This document shows positions 1 to 9,131 of a stretch of DNA of 19,159 nucleotides, in pieces. Every line of letters starts with the position of its first letter. The stretch's first letter is position 1. The stretch lies in contig JALLAP010000210.1 of NCBI GenBank assembly GCA_036939355.1, positions 1 through 19,159 of the forward strand, written 5' to 3'. Both the position numbers and the translations under genes were made by a program. The notes under the pieces were generated by a model that was not told the DNA's origin, ran no database searches, and saw nothing but the letters and a program-made list of their open reading frames with translations. The stretch comes from Thalassiosira profunda. Lineage: Eukaryota; Bacillariophyta; Thalassiosirophyceae; Thalassiosirales; Thalassiosiraceae.

Positions 1-821
1 TCACTTCCATCTACATCTCCGCACTTTTCCTGGGCGTCAACGCCATGAACACCGTTCTGCCTGTCTTCGAGATGGAGCGGAACATGTTCTACAGGCACAA
101 GGCGTCTCTCATGTACGATCACAAGGCCATCTCCCTCGCCTTCACCATTGCGGAGATTCCTTTCATCCTCCTTGCCGCCTTGGTGTTCATCCTCATTTGG
201 TACTTTATGGCCGGCTTCGCGATCGAAGCAGCCAAGTTCTTCTTGTACTACCTCTTCACGGTCTTTGGCCTTGCCGTGTTCACATTCTTTGGACAGGCGT
301 TCATGGCGCTGTTTCGTGATTCGCAGACGGCGCAGGGATTTGGATCCCTGCTCATCGGCATGTCGTCCATCTTCTGCGGCATCCTCATCCGTCCGCAGGA
401 TATCAACGTCTTGTGAGTCATTTTCTGTATCGCTTACGTGCATGATACCATATCGTTCTCACTACCATTCTATGTTGCGCGCAGCTGGATTTGGGCCTAC
501 TGGACGTTCCCCCTGCATTATGTTATGGAGGGCCTCGTCGCCTCCCAGTTCGACGACGACTCCACGCCCATCACGGCCTCGGTGGGCAGCACGTTCTACG
601 ACTATACGCTCGAGAAGAACTGCGCCCAGGATGACTGCTGTGACGGCACCAACGTGGAATGCTACACCGGGACGGCAGAGGACTGGATTTACGTCTCATT
701 TGGGGGCATGTGGCTCCCTGAACATATCTGGTATTGCATCTTATATTTGTGCGGCGCAGTTTTGGTGGCAAAGGTGCTCGGCATCTGGGGTTTGAAGCAG
801 AAGAATTACCTGGCGAAATAG
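1..821 (+). CDS. PDR/ABCG-type ABC transporter, C-terminal part (5' end outside window)
   Basis: Exons 1-412 (frame from base 3) and 485-821, with a 72-bp GTGAGT...GCAG intron in phase 2. The visible 248 residues are the last membrane domain of an ABC2 exporter of the pleiotropic drug resistance (full-size ABCG) type. The diagnostic stretch 'ERNMFYRHKASLMY' followed by 'IAEIPF' matches the family's ER-x-VFYRE-x-A-x-MY...EIPY signature. Several hydrophobic helices follow, then 'WIWAYWTFPLHYVMEGL' created exactly across the splice, matching the family's W-x-W-Y-x-x-P-x-Y-x-x-EGL motif. A Cys-rich outer loop (CAQDDCCDG, VECY) precedes the last helix and the short tail ending NYLAK. Family members export lipids, terpenoids and xenobiotics at the plasma membrane; the substrate cannot be read here. 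The ATPase domains lie upstream of the window. It converges on the methyltransferase gene, with 107 bp between stops. Confidence 0.93.
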
Positions 822-928
822 GTGGCTCGGTGTTTCAAGAAGAATCGATGTTATGTTCGGGTGCTGTCCGTGTCAGAAGAATCCAAGTAAAAGTAATGTT
901 GTGTTTCGTCCTAATCAGCCTAACTGCT

Positions 929-2801
929 CTATCTCTTGTCCTCTCGGCATTGCTCGAGAATATTTTCATACAAATACACGGGGCACTGGCCCTTGCCGCT
1001 CCGATCGACCTTCGTCGGTGTCCATCCCGGTACCGAAAACATGTAACTCGCCACGCGAAACGGCGGTATTTCTGGAAGGACTCCCTCGGCCACCGCGCCA
1101 GCCCCGTCCTCCTCCTCCAATGTCTTGGGCATGTCCAAGCTTTCCCGCGAGCGGAGGAAGTCGCAGTCCGTGATGTCGCTCACGTGGCTCACGTGGGATG
1201 CGCCTTTCTTATGCACCAGCTGCCGGGGAACGTTCGGGCTGAACAGACCATCGGCCTCCTCCGGCGCGGGCTGATGCAACGGGTGCAGCGGGTGCCCGAG
1301 CTGCGCCGGCTGCTGCAATTGCTCCTGCAATTCCTTGACTTCCTCCATTTGCTTCCTCTCTTGTTGTTGTTGTTGTATCTGCCACCGTCTCCGTTCCTGC
1401 TGCCTCCTTCTCCTGACTGCCGCCTCATGCAATAGCGGCTTGACCTTCTTCAGCCCCTGCGGCAGAAGGTAAACGAAGACGGCCGTGGCATCGTCCAGCA
1501 GCGTCAATTCGCTCGCATTGGCCATCTTTTGTCCTGATTGTGCTAAATCTTCCGCCTCCCTTCCGGCACTCTCATTCCTTCCTCGAGTCCATTCGTCCAG
1601 AACATCGCCCCATCGCACGCACACCTTCTCCTCCACGTGCGTATAGACGTAGGACTTTCTCACATTCTCCTGGGCGCTGTCCGCGAGGGCCTGATTGTAC
1701 TCGATGCCCACGCACCGCAATCCCCCTCCCAATGTCTCCTCCTCTTCTTGCTCGCTCAGCACTGCCGCGGCGTCCACCTCCGCAAACTCGTCCCCCGACG
1801 GCACCGTGGCCAATAACTGCTCGGCCAGCGACGCGTAGTCCGTGGGATCCGTGGGCAGCTCCGAANCCCGACGGCACCGTGGCCAATAACTGCTCGGCCA
1901 GCGACGCGTAGTCCGTGGGATCCGTGGGCAGCTCCGAAATTTGCGGCGCGTGGAACGTCTTCTTCCCGTCGGGCGACGGCGTTTCGATGCACGTCGGTAT
2001 CCCCTCCTCGGTGGGCGCTTCCACCGGCGTCCTCTCCGAGTCCAGCCGCTCGAACTCCTTGGTGGGTTCATCTTCGGCAGTATTTGGTAGAATGGGGGGC
2101 AGAGCGGAGGGAAAGGGCTCGGGAATGTTCACGTGCAACTTTCCCAGGCGCTTGTTGCACGCCACCGGCGTCTCGGGCGACGTGGGCGCGGTCGACGGGG
2201 GGTGGAACGACGTCGGGGACAATGCCGACAGTCCGTCCGCGGATTCGTACTCGTCGTCCCCGTCGGTGTTCCCCTCCAAATGATTGCTGCCTTTGTTGCC
2301 TCCATTGTTCGTCTTCAGCGGGGTCACCGCGCTTGGGTCCTCGCTCACGTCGGAGCTCGTGCGCATCAAGTGCGGCACCGAGTAATCCGTGGACATGCTC
2401 CGATTGTGCGAGATCTTCCGATGCGCGCTCGAGGGGGTGCTCGACTTGCGAATGTGCGCCCGCGGCTTCCCCTCCGGTCGACCCCCCGGCCGCTCCTCCT
2501 CGGCGTCCTCCTGGAGGCGCAATTTTGCAAAGCGGCGGCGGTGCACCCGCATCAGGTATTCGTCGTCGTAGCACCGCTCCAGCGCCGCGACGATCAATCG
2601 CCCGTCGCCGCAGCCCAGGTCGAAGAAGACGTCGCGCGACGTCAGCTTGAGGAGGTCGAGCGCGGCCGTTTGGGCCGTGTCGTGGGTGGGGTTGTAGGGC
2701 GCCAGGCGGTTGCTGCTTTCCTCCCCGCCAGTAGCGGCCGGCGCCGAAGCCTCGTCCGAGGCCGCCGGAGGTCCCCCGACGACGGCGCTGCCGGCGCTCA
2801 T
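929..2801 (-). CDS. Class I SAM-dependent methyltransferase with long inserts, frame broken by an assembly duplication
   Basis: Frame opens at ATG 2801 (an in-frame ATG at 2945 is also possible) and ends at TAG 931-929. An exact 72-bp repeat flanking the N at 1866 shifts the frame; counting one 73-bp unit out makes the two halves one 600-codon frame (599 aa), so the break looks artefactual. Residues 57-68 hold the SAM-binding motif I (DVFFDLGCGDGR). Motif II (GIEYNQALADSAQENV, about 341-356) and post-motif strand (ATAVFVYLLPQGL, about 414-426) come much later, separated by about 250 residues of Ser/Pro/acidic low complexity. A second Gln/Arg-rich insert (about 437-550, coiled-coil-like) precedes the closing strand 'RVASYMFSVPGW' and 'VYLYE'. 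The order of strands fits class I methyltransferases of the 'YLLP...SY.F..PGW.P' group, but the substrate is unknown. It is tandem to the next minus-strand gene. Confidence 0.82.
1794..1938. repeat. Exact 72-bp direct duplication around a single N (assembly artefact)
   Basis: Bases 1794-1865 and 1867-1938 are identical and are separated only by the N at 1866. Both copies encode the same peptide (SELPTDPTDY...LLATVPS) on the minus strand, in two different frames because the unit is 73 bases. The upstream half of the methyltransferase reads in one frame and the downstream half in the other, and removing one unit makes them collinear. This is the classic footprint of two overlapping contigs placed end to end with a minimum gap rather than merged. 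Confidence 0.9.
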
Positions 2802-3186
2802 GGCGATTTGCAATCGGGCTCTTATTGATGAGGTGACACCACCTGGCTGATTTGCAATGTGCGCGTCGATAGGTGCAGGAATTTTGCGAGACGGAACCGA
2901 CCAAACCTCGAGCACTCCGGCCGTCACGTCAAAGTCCGGTGCCACGGGTGCATTGGTTTGCTTTTGTGATGCCCCGTGGCCGTTTTTGGCGGCGGCACCT
3001 CACCTCCCCCCCCCCCTTCACTCCTCTGCGGGTGACGTTCGTCGGAGTTGGATTGGAGGGGGTTGCAAGTGTCCTGAACCTGTCCACGTAGTCGGTGCAT
3101 GTCCTCAGATGTCCGTAGGCATAATGATTGATCTTACGGAGGACTCCTTTACCAAGATGCCAATCACGAGTTTACCAGCCACTACG
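2802..3186. other. Intergenic: methyltransferase promoter side / 3' flank of the next minus-strand gene
   Basis: This 385-bp stretch separates two minus-strand genes and should hold the promoter of the methyltransferase and the 3' end of the gene at 3187. It contains a run of 11 C at about 3007-3017. No TATA box, RNA gene or convincing coding frame is seen. If the methyltransferase starts at the in-frame ATG at 2945, its first 48 codons lie here. Confidence 0.5.
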
Positions 3187-5964
3187 TTAGCGGGGCCGGA
3201 ACTTCCCATCTCTGAAGTAGCAAACGAACTGCGGCGCAGGACCGTCGGCGCCGAGCACCAGATAAGCTTCCTTCACTGGGATCGGGATTGCGGTGGCTCC
3301 GAAATGCCGACACCACTCTTGCACCTTCGCCCCTGGTCCAGTTTTGACCAATGAAACCTGTTGCGCAAATGACGCATTGACCTGCGCTTTGTCGAATACC
3401 AGCAAATTGACGGCCCCCGTTCGTGCAGCTTCGTCGGGAAGGGCAAGGTCAACCCGCCCCGCTGCACGCGCCGCCCGAGCATCCCGCGCTGCGGCAAACG
3501 CTGCGCGGCCTCGTTGCTCTCTGCGTTTTGCGAGATGTTTGCGCAGACAGCTGTTGGCGTCCGTACTGACGAAGCACTCCGTCTCCGGCTCTTTCCTCGC
3601 AACCTCGTAACCGAGTTCCTTCACCAACCACTCCGGCATAAGGCAGATGTGGCCTTGCTCGTGAACCAGGTTGTGAATCTCCTGAAGGCGATCCTGCTCC
3701 TCCTCCGACAGGCCAGCGTACCAATCTCGGAAAATGGCGCTCCTCTCCATCAGAAAAGAGAGATCAAAACGTGCAAAATCCTTCAGCGAGAAACGCGTCG
3801 CATGAACGGCATCAGTGGCTGTGATTGCCAACCCAAAACGCGTTCTCCGAGAAATGGTGGCCAGGTCGAAAATGATTTCCGGCACAAGTGCAGCTCGCCG
3901 TTCGACTTCCGGCACCAGTGCAGCTCGCCTGCTGGTGCGGGTGGGGATGGACGGCGCAAAATGCATGCACGTCGTTGCGAGGTTCATGAGGTCCTGCGCT
4001 TCCAGGAGAGGGACGATTTTGGCCATCACGACGTCTCCAGGGATTCCGCCCAATGTGCCACCCACTCCAACGCTATCTTCATCCCTCTGGAGCTTGGAAT
4101 AAAGTGCACTCTCAAACGCCTCGCGATTCGGCAGGAGGATCGAACCACAACTGTCAGTTGCCTCCTGCGGGCCCAGCCCCTTCAGCGAGGCCTCGACAGC
4201 GCGAGCCATGGCCGATGCATGCGGCTCCAGCGTCCCGCCCGGCGCCTTCTTCACCATCGGTGCACCCTCCTCCTCTACCGGCGCCTCGCTCTTCGCGCCC
4301 TTCTTCACCCGCAGCATACTCGACACCTTCTTGGCCGCCCGCTTGTTGCCCACGTCCTCCCACACCACGTCCTCCCACAGCGCGGTGTCGTCGTTCATTC
4401 GCAAGAAGCGGCTGGGCGGGTTCGCGCTCCGCAACGCCCACACAATCAGCCTCGACACTTTGGGCTTGTCGACCTTCCGGGCGTGTTGGTACAGCGCGCG
4501 GTACCGATTCACAATCTTGCGCAGGCGCTGGTTCCCCGGGTGGTGGTTGATCCGTCCTCCGCGACCGAACAGCACATCCGCCTCTTTCGGGAAGACGCCG
4601 GTCGCAGCGTCGCTCCCCGCTGCGGGCAAACTCTCCTCGTGCCCCGATGGTGCAGGCTTTTTGTATGGAAAACGAGTGGACTCCGAGGCAGCCGCCGAGT
4701 GTTTCCGCCCGTGCGTCTGCTTCCCCCCACCAGCCGTGGCCTCCCCGGCCGTGGCCTCCTTCGTGATCAGTGCCGTCAGCCTCGCCTTGATCGCCTTCCT
4801 CATCAACTTGCGGCTCTCCTTCTTGAACTCGTTGGCCGTCAATCTGTAATGCTCGGCGACGGATCGGTTGATGTCGCAGACGGTCACAGTGTCCTCGTCG
4901 GTGACAGCGAGGAAGAGGCGGTCCACGAGCGCGAGCAGGTCCCGAGGGCCAGTGCATCCTTTTTCATGCGCGACGCACTCAAGATATGAGCTGAATGCTG
5001 CCTCGTCACAGATTTCGCACACCGACCAGATCGGATCGTGAGCCGGCTGGGGCTGGTGGTTGGCGTCGTCGTAGGCCGGCTGGGCGTGGCCTCCGTGGTA
5101 GTGGGCGTAGGCGTGATGGGGTGGCGGGGCGTGATGGCATCGAGGCGGCGGGTATCGAGGCGGCGGGGATCGGGGCGGCGGAAGATGGCCGAGCGCCTTG
5201 GCCGCCAAATCGCCGATCATCGCGTCGAACCGCGTGCTCGCCCCGGGCGTCGCCCCCTCCTCCTCCGTCAACGTGCACCCCACGCCCATAGAGGTGCCCT
5301 TCGATGCGTGCGCGGCCCCGTCGGCGCTGCAACGCCCGCACGTCGTAAAAACGCACTTGCTTCCGAAGCCGGACTCGGGGTGCTCGGCGCGCTGCCGCCC
5401 GCAGTGGGAGCAGACCTTGCGGTAGGTGAGGCCCGGGGGGAGGAGGGCGCCCTTCCCCCACCGAGCGGCCGTCCCCAAGGCCTTCGGCGCCGGTCGGTTC
5501 GGCTGGAAGCCCGAGAACTGGGCGTGCTGGTGGGCGTAGGCGTGGGCCGGCTGGGGGCAGGCCGGCAACACATACCCCGCCGCGGCCCTTTCGTCGCTCA
5601 GATGAGCCCGATTGGTGTGGTAGGGGTGCGGTCGGAGCTGGTGGGCGGGGTAGGCGTACTTGGTCCCGTCCCAGACGGGGAACGACTGTGGGTATGGGCA
5701 GGGAGGCGGCGGGAGTTGGGTGCCGCCGCCGGAGAGATTGTATGGAGGCGGCTGAGGAGGCTGAGGATGCGCATTCTTTCCATGATCATTTGCAGACGCG
5801 TCATTGTCAGGTGGTGCACGTGCACGCGTCGACGAAGGTAATTTGGCACCACCACTGCCCAAATCGATAAGCGCCGCCGCAGGGATAGGCGCGGACGATG
5901 GCGTTGTGGACGCGCAGGCCGGGGTGGCGGCGCGCTTCTTTGGCACTGCAATTCGCTTCGGCAT
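3187..5964 (-). CDS. Zinc-finger / DUF6824 / F-box-like nuclear protein (925 aa)
   Basis: Single open frame of 925 residues from ATG 5964, chosen because the protein then opens with a basic MPKRIAVPKKRA segment; an in-frame ATG at 6066 would add 34 residues. In order: a Pro/His/Tyr-rich region (about 65-180); a Cys cluster CxxC at 185/188 with Cys 204, 209, 212 and 230; a Pro/His-rich stretch; a likely C2HC finger (C316, C319, H333, C337); a basic helical segment (about 341-400); the DUF6824 domain (about 461-551, 'DVLFGRGGRINHHPGN' then 'RFLRM' and 'WEDVGNKRAAKKVSSMLR'); an F-box-like segment (about 640-669, 'IPGDVVMAKIVPLLEAQDL'); and a C-terminal region without a recognised domain. DUF6824 is frequent in diatoms and its biochemical role is unknown. 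A role in chromatin, transcription or ubiquitin targeting is inference. It is divergent from the gene at 6511. Confidence 0.85.
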   Translation of the reverse strand: MPKRIAVPKKRAATPACASTTPSSAPIPAAALIDLGSGGAKLPSSTRARAPPDNDASANDHGKNAHPQPPQPPPYNLSGGGTQLPPPPCPYPQSFPVWDGTKYAYPAHQLRPHPYHTNRAHLSDERAAAGYVLPACPQPAHAYAHQHAQFSGFQPNRPAPKALGTAARWGKGALLPPGLTYRKVCSHCGRQRAEHPESGFGSKCVFTTCGRCSADGAAHASKGTSMGVGCTLTEEEGATPGASTRFDAMIGDLAAKALGHLPPPRSPPPRYPPPRCHHAPPPHHAYAHYHGGHAQPAYDDANHQPQPAHDPIWSVCEICDEAAFSSYLECVAHEKGCTGPRDLLALVDRLFLAVTDEDTVTVCDINRSVAEHYRLTANEFKKESRKLMRKAIKARLTALITKEATAGEATAGGGKQTHGRKHSAAASESTRFPYKKPAPSGHEESLPAAGSDAATGVFPKEADVLFGRGGRINHHPGNQRLRKIVNRYRALYQHARKVDKPKVSRLIVWALRSANPPSRFLRMNDDTALWEDVVWEDVGNKRAAKKVSSMLRVKKGAKSEAPVEEEGAPMVKKAPGGTLEPHASAMARAVEASLKGLGPQEATDSCGSILLPNREAFESALYSKLQRDEDSVGVGGTLGGIPGDVVMAKIVPLLEAQDLMNLATTCMHFAPSIPTRTSRRAALVPEVERRAALVPEIIFDLATISRRTRFGLAITATDAVHATRFSLKDFARFDLSFLMERSAIFRDWYAGLSEEEQDRLQEIHNLVHEQGHICLMPEWLVKELGYEVARKEPETECFVSTDANSCLRKHLAKRREQRGRAAFAAARDARAARAAGRVDLALPDEAARTGAVNLLVFDKAQVNASFAQQVSLVKTGPGAKVQEWCRHFGATAIPIPVKEAYLVLGADGPAPQFVCYFRDGKFRPR
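3877..3930. repeat. 30-bp period tandem repeat inside the DUF6824 gene
   Basis: Two near-identical 24-bp stretches (3877-3900 and 3907-3930) recur with a 30-bp period. On the minus strand they encode the in-frame duplication RRAALVPEVE / RRAALVPEII, residues about 679-698 of the protein, just after the F-box-like segment. The period is a multiple of three, so the frame is kept. Confidence 0.8.
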
Positions 5965-6510
5965 GGCCAAGAGCAAGAGGGTCGGGGTGTTGTGTGGGTT
6001 GTGGCTCCTCGAATAATGGAAAAGTCGTTGCACATTTTTGGGGGGGGAACGCCGGTTTGGCCTCACTTTTCCGCCCTAAATCCCTTTCCCTTGCTTTCCC
6101 AAGTACTTTATGGGTTGGCCCCAACCCCCTCCACCCTATCATGACCCACCCAAACATTTATGCCCTCGCGAAAACCAAATTGGCCTGGTAAACGCGGGCG
6201 GATCATTTTTGTCGAATCCGGCCTCCTCCCCCCTGGCTCCCTCGGTGCATGGCATGGTGCATGCAAGAGGCGGCAAAAGTTCGACATCGCATTACAGTTG
6301 TCGCAATTGTTGAGAGTTTGAGAGGTGCATCTGCGTCGATTGTCAGTTTGCACTGATTGGTAGCCGCATCTATCCCTTTGATTGCAATCAGCTGCCAAGG
6401 GCCGCGGAGGAACACCTCTAGCGACCCACTGCACCGAGCTCGGGGTGCAGCATAGCTCGGGCCGGAGGCTCATTGCGTCGAGAATATATTTGGCCGCCGG
6501 ATCAATCAAC
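5965..6510. promoter_or_regulatory. Divergent intergenic region (likely bidirectional promoter)
   Basis: 546 bp between the start codons of two head-to-head genes. Possible elements: CCAAT-like boxes (ATTGG at about 6356-6360 and CCAAATTGG near 6175), a run of T then eight G near 6038-6048, and an AATATATT palindrome at 6483-6490, about 20 bp before the ATG at 6511. Distances to transcription starts cannot be judged, so these are candidates only. The left part is also open in the frame of the DUF6824 gene up to an alternative ATG at 6066. Confidence 0.4.
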
Positions 6511-8765
6511 ATGGGCCTCAAATTCCTCCGGCGCAAGAAGGACCGGGCCGTGCCCCTCCTCGACGACGGGCCCGACCACGGCATGAAGTCCGACGAGGGC
6601 GACGCGTCCATAGCCAAACTCGCCGCGCTGCAGCCCGCCGGGTCCGATCCGATCGACAACAACGGCGCGCCCATACAAACGGCCACCAGCGGGGAGTTCA
6701 GCGCGCCCAGCGTGCGGACCGAGACTCCCGCCCGGGCCGATGCCGGCAAGCACGATGTGGTCGGCCGGGGAGAAAGCGAGATCACGCCCGCCACGGCGGT
6801 CGAAACGCCGTCGCCCAAGGCGGCGCTGGTGGGTCAATTGATGGAGGCGGCCGTCACGCCCAGTCCGGCCCAGCAGGCGAGTGTTCCCAACACCCTCGAG
6901 GACACCCCCTTGCAGTCGAACAAAACAGAGGCGCTGGGTAATGACGACGGGGACTCTGTGGATACCGGCTCCCGACTGGAACTGTTGGAGCCCGTCGAGA
7001 AGAGTCCCAAGCCGAAGAAAAAGAAGAAGAAGGGGATATTGAAGTTTCTCAAGCCGTCGAAGAAGGACACGGCCCACATCGTGTCCCCGGACAAAGGGGC
7101 CGATACTGCTGCAAAGAAGGACGCGGCAGAAGAGGAAGCGGAAGAGAAGAGCCACGTGCTGGTATTGCGGCCGCAGGGAGAGGAGGAGGCGTTCGAAATG
7201 GAGTTGAGCGTGGCCGGAGCGGTGGGGTATCCGGTCGACGGCACGGGAGTGCCTCAGCGCGACGACAGCCGGGACCTCGTGCCGGTGGACGAAGGCGACG
7301 AGGACGCCGTGCAGAATCTGTCGACGCAGTTCGACGACGCCGCCGGAGACGGTGGCATTTTCGACGCCCCCGCCACTGGGCCAGCGGGCAACAACACTGG
7401 TGCGAAAAAGAACGAGTTGGGCCTGGGCTACCTCAGCAAGAACGACAAAACGTTCCTCTCGCGGCTGCGCAAGAGCCCGTCGAAGAAGGACAAGGCCGAA
7501 AAAGGAAGGGCCCCGACGCCCGTCTCTGCCTCCGGAAAGCTCCCCCGATCGCCAGGCAACAAGGGGGCCGCGAAGGTGCCGGAGTTCATCGCCGGCGGGT
7601 CCGACGACCGGTCCATGCCCTCGATGCTCACGGAGCCGGAGATGCGGAGGCTGCGCTCCGCGAATGGCAAGGGCGGGCGCACCGGCACGCCGTCGCCGTT
7701 GGAAACTCCGGGGCTGGAGTCGAAGGAGAGCGGTAGCGTCCCCCGGAGCAGTCCTACGTTTGGGCAGGCCGCCGCCCCGTCGCCGCTCGCGGAGGCCATC
7801 CAGGCAAAGGGGGAGGAGAAGACGGACCTCGCGTCGTACTTGGGCACAGCCACGGGATTCACGGCCACGGTGGCGAGCACGGCGGTATCGGTGGCCCAGC
7901 AGGCGGGAGGCATCGAGAAGCTGTTGGGGGCGTTCAACTGCGGCGAGGACACGACGCTGGGCGGGGTCGTGAAGAGCGTGTTGCAGTGCGAGCCGGTGTG
8001 CGGGACGGAGACGGCCGGGAAGGACATTGTAGACTTGGCAGTGGAAGAGGAGGAGAAGCGGGTGCTGAAGTTTCAGAGCGTGAGTCTGTGGTCTGTGGAG
8101 GAGGAAACGTCTCGTGAATTCACTGGCGAACTGCAACTCACCACTCCCTCCTCCTTCATCTCGTCCAGAAAATGATCCGGACAGGGGTCAAGTTGATCTA
8201 CCACGAGTCGCCTTCCCGGGCCTCGCCGAGCTCCGACTGGATCCAGTCCACGGTCAAGCTCTTCTTGCGCCCGGGCAACTGCCACGGGACCACCCTCCAG
8301 CAGCCCACACTTGCATGGGCCGTGCTGCCCGTTGTATCTCGCACAAAGGGAATTGGCAGCATCAGGAGCTTCGACTCGGCCGACGGAAAAATGTGGGCCA
8401 CCCTGGGCTTGCTTGACGTCCACTCCATTCTCGTCGATGAGGGCGACGGCTCGACGACTGCAGCCGAGTCCAAGGTCGACGATGGTGCCACTGCGGCCAA
8501 AAGCACGGGATTCTTCTCGATCACAGCCGCGAACGGTGCGGTGTACGTTTTCGAGGCCCCGACGCCGAAGGATCGCGATTATGTCGTGAGCGGACTGCGG
8601 GGATGCATCGCTCGCTTGGCGTACCACATGATTGCAGGGGACGCGAACGTGATCGGAGAACTTTACAGCGAGGACGCGGGGGCGCTGACCGGGGAATTGC
8701 CGAGCTTGGTGTCGCCGTGGAAGGCGGTGGGACGAGTGACGCACGATTTCATGGATCGGCAATGA
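6511..8765 (+). CDS. Uncharacterised lysine-rich protein with C-terminal globular (possibly PH-like) domain
   Basis: Exons 6511-8079 and 8169-8765; the 89-bp intron is GTGAGT...TCCAG in phase 0, giving 721 aa. I do not recognise a named family. Residues 1 to about 450 are low-complexity, rich in Ala, Pro, Glu and Lys, and carry three related basic motifs: GLKFLRRKKD (2-11), GILKFLKPSKKD (175-186) and FLSRLRKSPSKKD (315-327). A possible amphipathic or hydrophobic stretch lies at about 450-480. The C-terminal 200 residues look globular: 'WAVLPVVSRTKGIGSI', 'FFSITAANGAVYVFEAPTPKDRD' and 'VVSGLRGCIARLAYHM' recall the strand-strand-helix end of PH-like folds. Membrane association through the basic motifs and a PH-like domain is an inference, not shown. 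It converges on the Pen-2 gene. Confidence 0.8.
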
Positions 8766-9131
8766 TGATTGGTTGCCACCGGCCGAGTGTGGCATCGCTA
8801 TGAAGCATCTCGAGGCTTGTGATTGTTGGAGGGAGAGAAATGTGGTGGGTTGTCTGGGATACGTTGCATCTTTATGTGTCGATGTTTCATGTCGGAGAGA
8901 AGTGCTCACTGCCGGGCATTAAAGTACCGGCACAAGAGTGCTGTGCATAATGTGTATTATACATTAGGCTCCAGAGTTTAATGAGCCATCGTCATACTGC
9001 TCTCCTGTCTCTTCCTTGGCACGTCCGTATCTCGACCCCAGGCATGCATAGAATCATTCCTGAAGAGTGAAAAGCACAAGATGTGTCATCCTCAGGTGTT
9101 GCTGCTTCTTTTCACGTCACTCTCCCACCCA
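8766..9131. other. Convergent intergenic region (two 3' UTRs)
   Basis: 366 bp between the stop codons of convergent genes. It is more AT-rich than the flanking coding sequence and includes an imperfect inverted repeat TAATGT (8948-8953) / ACATTA (8961-8966). No coding frame, tRNA or other RNA gene is recognisable; it most likely holds the two 3' UTRs and polyadenylation regions. Confidence 0.5.

Noticed and set aside
734..1435. 233-codon plus-strand frame after the ABC transporter
   Set aside because: Overlaps the transporter end and runs antisense through the methyltransferase C-terminus; Leu/Pro runs mirror the Gln/Arg-rich region of the real gene.
2068..2904. 278-codon minus-strand frame overlapping the methyltransferase
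   Set aside because: Arg/Gly/Ala-rich shadow in another frame; the overlapping frame contains SAM motif I.
3514..4989. 491-codon open frame on the plus strand
   Set aside because: It lies antisense to the DUF6824/zinc-finger gene; its translation is compositionally odd with no domain, and the opposite strand encodes recognisable motifs.
6502..8136. 544-codon open frame on the minus strand
   Set aside because: Antisense to the lysine-rich gene at 6511; Arg/Leu/His-rich translation typical of a GC-rich shadow frame, with no domain.
8948..8966. Short inverted repeat TAATGT/ACATTA as a possible terminator or mobile-element end
   Set aside because: Six-base arms in an AT-rich 3' region are expected by chance and there is no target-site duplication or coding content.
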